Shown in pieces: positions 12,833 to 15,262 of a stretch of DNA of 15,262 nucleotides. The stretch is from JAZNQL01 sp045531205 (lineage in GTDB: Bacteria > Bacillota > Clostridia > UMGS1883 > UMGS1540): positions 1-15,262 of the forward strand of contig JAZSDN010000040.1 in assembly GCA_045531205.1 (NCBI GenBank), in the 5' to 3' direction. The position numbers were made by a program, and so were the translations under genes. Within the stretch, counting starts at the first letter, position 1. Every line of letters begins with the position of its first letter. The notes beneath the pieces are model-generated. The model did no database searches. It had not been told where the DNA came from and saw only the letters and a program-made list of their open reading frames with translations.

Positions 12833-14746
12833 TTAACTTTCGATCTGAGCAAGATTATCAGAAAGCTCGCCCCAAATTTCGTAAAGTTTTTCGTTTTCAG
12901 TCTTTTTTGAGCCAATAGAATCGCTTAATTCCATAGCACGAACATAATCGGCACCACAAAGAGCAAGCTCTTCTTCAAGTTTAGATATCTCATCTTCAAG
13001 TTTAGCTATATCATCTTCACACTTTTTAATTTTATTTTCTAAAGAACGTTTTAAACCCTTAAGCTCCTTTTCTGCTTTATAGTCATTTACCTTTTTTTCT
13101 GCCTGAACAGAAATATTGCTTTGGGGCAATCTTTTTTCAAGGAAGTAGTCATAATTTCCGTTATATGTTAAAACACGTTTTTCTTGCATATAGCATATTC
13201 TTGTAGCAAACGAGTTTATAAAATATCTGTCATGAGAAATTATAAACATTGTACCGCCAAAATTTGAAAGAGCTGTTTCCAAAGCATCCTTTGAAGCAAT
13301 GTCAAGATGGTTTGTCGGTTCGTCTAAAAGCAAAAGATTCGGTTTTGCCAAAATAACCTTTAAAAGCGAAACACGAGCCTTTTCGCCACCCGACAAAGTT
13401 TTTATTTCCTTAAAAACATCATCGCCACGGAATAAAAACGCCGCAAGAGCTGAACGTACTTCAGTTTCAGTAAGTCTTGGGAATTCATCCCATACATCAT
13501 CAATTATAGTTTTGTTGGGATTCAGACCTTTAAGATTCTGGTCATATTTTGCGATTTTTACACCGCTGCCCTTTTTTATTTCGCCTTTTTGAGGTATAAG
13601 AGTAGAGTTTACAAGATTAAACAAAGTAGTTTTTCCGCAACCATTTGAACCTAAAAGAAAAATTACATCTCCCTTTTTTATTTCAAGCGAAACATCAGAA
13701 AAAAGAGGGGAATTATATCCAAACTCAACATTTGTAAGAGTAAGTACATCTTTGCCGCTACTGTCTGCCGCGGAAAAATTAAAATCAATTTTTGCATCCT
13801 CACGTTCAACTACAGTAAGCTCTGCCTTCAGTCTTTCTACCTGCTTTTGCTTGCTTTCGGCAGTTTTTATATTTTTTTCTCTGTTCCACCTTTTTTGCTG
13901 CTCAATAATTCCCTCAATACGTTTTATTTCACGCATCTGGTTTTTAAAATGCTTTTCCTCAAGCTCAATTCTTTCCTGCTTTTCTTTTCTTGAAGAAGAA
14001 AAATTTCCGTTATAGGTAAACACTTTACCGCCCGTAAGTTCAATTGTTTTGTTTGTAACCTTGTCAAGAAAATATCTGTCGTGAGACACCACGATGACGG
14101 TTTTTTTATAGGCGGCGAGATGCTCCTCAAGCCACTCAAGAGTTACGTCGTCAAGATGGTTTGTAGGCTCGTCAAGAAGGAGAATGTCCGGCTCTCTTGC
14201 AAGAAGTCTCGCAAGGGCGATCCTCGTTCTCTGACCTCCACTCATTCCCGTGATGGGAAGTGCGTGAAAGCTTTCGTCGAATCCCAAAGCGTTCAGCATA
14301 CTCTTGCACTTTGAACGGAAATACAGACCGCCTCCGTCAAGAAAGCGATTGTTTACAGAGTCAAGCTCACCTACGAGACGGGTGAGCTTTTCGGTATCGC
14401 TTTCGCTTTTTATCTGAGCCTCAAGGGATGCTATTTTTGCTTCCGCAGACAATAGCTCGGGGAATGCGGCATACATCTGACCAAGCACGCTTTCGTCGGT
14501 CAGATTTGAAATGTTAAAAGTGTCGTCCTGATGAAGAATTCCGAGGACCTTATCCTTTGACGTGAATACGTCTCCCGAATCCGGCTCCAGCTCGCCGGAG
14601 ATGATCTTCATCAGAGTTGATTTTCCGCTTCCGTTGACGCCGACGACGCCGAGCTTGTCTCCTTCCTCCAGGGAAAAGGAAACGTCCTTCAGTATTACGT
14701 CAACGCCGATGGAATAGGAAATACCGTTTACTGCTATAGATGCCAT
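12833..14746 (-). CDS. ABC-F family ATPase (Uup/YdiF type)
   Basis: A 637-residue soluble protein with two ABC domains and no membrane segments. Domain 1: Walker A GVNGSGKST at 36-44, MSGGQ at 168-172, LLLDEPTNHLD at 189-199, SHDRYF at 221-226. A charged, helical linker at about 250-320 contains the interdomain motif region. Domain 2: GSNGCGKTT at 366-374, LSGGE at 451-455, LLLDEPTNHLD at 472-482, SHDRYF at 504-509. A coiled coil fills about 550-635. Such proteins act on ribosomes (translation factors or antibiotic protection); the length and C-terminal coil suggest a housekeeping Uup/YdiF member rather than a resistance type, but this is not certain. No strong ribosome site precedes the ATG (AAGG lies 14 nt away). 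Base composition changes sharply inside the gene near 14,090. Confidence 0.9.
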   Translation of the reverse strand: MASIAVNGISYSIGVDVILKDVSFSLEEGDKLGVVGVNGSGKSTLMKIISGELEPDSGDVFTSKDKVLGILHQDDTFNISNLTDESVLGQMYAAFPELLSAEAKIASLEAQIKSESDTEKLTRLVGELDSVNNRFLDGGGLYFRSKCKSMLNALGFDESFHALPITGMSGGQRTRIALARLLAREPDILLLDEPTNHLDDVTLEWLEEHLAAYKKTVIVVSHDRYFLDKVTNKTIELTGGKVFTYNGNFSSSRKEKQERIELEEKHFKNQMREIKRIEGIIEQQKRWNREKNIKTAESKQKQVERLKAELTVVEREDAKIDFNFSAADSSGKDVLTLTNVEFGYNSPLFSDVSLEIKKGDVIFLLGSNGCGKTTLFNLVNSTLIPQKGEIKKGSGVKIAKYDQNLKGLNPNKTIIDDVWDEFPRLTETEVRSALAAFLFRGDDVFKEIKTLSGGEKARVSLLKVILAKPNLLLLDEPTNHLDIASKDALETALSNFGGTMFIISHDRYFINSFATRICYMQEKRVLTYNGNYDYFLEKRLPQSNISVQAEKKVNDYKAEKELKGLKRSLENKIKKCEDDIAKLEDEISKLEEELALCGADYVRAMELSDSIGSKKTENEKLYEIWGELSDNLAQIES

Positions 14747-14785
14747 TTATGTGATATGTACCTTTCGTTGATAGCGCGGCCTGCG

Positions 14786-15262
14786 TCAAGGACGCTTATT
14801 CTGCTTTGCCGCACGGATATCCGATGTGTTTATCTGTATTGTAGCCGCATTTGTTGGGTTAGGTCTCTGAGGGGCGGCTTGCACTCCGTTTGGCGCAGGG
14901 CGTCTCTGAGGCGCTCTGCCTGCGGGAGGCACGGGACGAGTCTGATTGCCTGAAGTAGTCATGGGGCGCTGAGGATTTCCCGAGGGTCTGCCCTGAGGAA
15001 TATTTGCCCTTGGAGCTCCTGTTGGTCTGCCGTTTGGAGCGTAGGGTACACCCCGTGAGGGAGGGAGAGTCTCTCTGCCTCTGCCGTCGCGGAGTCTGCG
15101 TCTGCGAAGCTCCATTTCCTCGCGTCTGCGGCGGATGTTTCTTCTTCTGATCAGAATTATTGCCGTATAAGTACCGCCTGCGATCACAGCGATAACTATA
15201 ACGATCACGATAATAGCCACAGCCCAACCGGGAAGACCGCTTTTTGCGTTTGCTCCGAAATC
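14786..15262 (-). CDS. C-terminal part of a membrane-anchored protein with Pro/Arg-rich tail (partial)
   Basis: The reading frame is open to the window edge, so only the last 158 codons are visible; an internal GTG at 15220 has no ribosome site and would remove the residues just before the membrane segment. Visible layout: a short polar stretch ending GLPGW, a hydrophobic segment of about 23 residues (roughly residues 13-36 of the visible part), a strongly basic stop-transfer (RRRNIRRRREEMELRRRR), then about 100 residues rich in Pro, Arg, Gln, Asn and Gly with repeated QRP. This fits an exported domain, one C-terminal membrane span and a disordered cytoplasmic tail. No family is recognised and no function is proposed. 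G+C is high (62% counted for 15,061-15,120). It ends 39 nt before the ABC-F gene with no visible terminator. Confidence 0.6.
   Translation of the reverse strand, partial: DFGANAKSGLPGWAVAIIVIVIVIAVIAGGTYTAIILIRRRNIRRRREEMELRRRRLRDGRGRETLPPSRGVPYAPNGRPTGAPRANIPQGRPSGNPQRPMTTSGNQTRPVPPAGRAPQRRPAPNGVQAAPQRPNPTNAATIQINTSDIRAAKQNKRP

Noticed and set aside
14859..15227. Alternative minus-strand frame of 122 codons overlapping the Pro/Arg-rich protein
   Set aside because: Its composition (Arg, Ser and Gln runs) is what a shifted frame of a G+C-rich low-complexity gene gives; the other frame has a proper membrane segment followed by a basic stop-transfer and is open to the window edge.
1..15262. tRNA, rRNA, CRISPR arrays, insertion sequences or phage genes
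   Set aside because: I looked for repeats with spacers, transposase motifs, terminal inverted repeats and tRNA-like folds and saw none; nearly all the sequence is accounted for by coding genes.

Overview
The window reads as chromosomal DNA of an anaerobic, low-to-moderate G+C Firmicute (class Clostridia is my best guess). Reasons: strong GGAGG-type ribosome sites in front of most genes, about 40% G+C by eye over most of the window, an AT-rich sigma-A type promoter, and Hdr/Flx redox genes of a type established in strict anaerobes. Every gene I can support lies on the minus strand, so transcription runs from high to low coordinates.

Right end (about 14,090-15,262): a G+C-rich stretch holding the C-terminal part of a membrane protein with a Pro/Arg-rich tail (cut by the window edge) and the first third of an ABC-F ATPase gene. 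The rest of that ABC-F gene (12,833 to about 14,090) is clearly AT-richer; the change falls inside the gene, at a conserved motif, so recombination or a chimeric assembly must be considered.

Intergenic region 12,577-12,832: a terminator-like hairpin for the ABC-F gene with a perfect-arm Rex-like palindrome embedded in it, a second related inverted repeat, a near-consensus promoter (TTTACA-N17-TATAAT) and a leader of about 87 nt.

Main block (165-12,576): twelve tightly packed genes, apparently one operon ending in a hairpin at 61-95. In order of transcription: LDH-fold malate dehydrogenase (Arg at the specificity position), class II fumarase, HdrB, HdrC, HdrA, FlxD/MvhD, FlxC-like, FlxB-like, FlxA-like NAD(P)H/FAD/[2Fe-2S] reductase, soluble fumarate reductase FeS subunit, fumarate reductase flavoprotein subunit, and an AspT/SucE-family dicarboxylate exchanger. 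Together they encode the reductive branch oxaloacetate -> malate -> fumarate -> succinate plus a candidate succinate exporter. No membrane anchor for the fumarate reductase is present.

The main hypothesis is a cytoplasmic, flavin-bifurcating NADH:ferredoxin/fumarate oxidoreductase: FlxA takes electrons from NADH, FlxBCD relay them to HdrA, and HdrA splits them between ferredoxin and HdrB/FrdAB, reducing fumarate. FrdB plus HdrB together resemble a split form of the archaeal thiol:fumarate reductase subunit TfrB. Individual families are recognised with good confidence; the assembled complex and its bifurcating reaction are inference.
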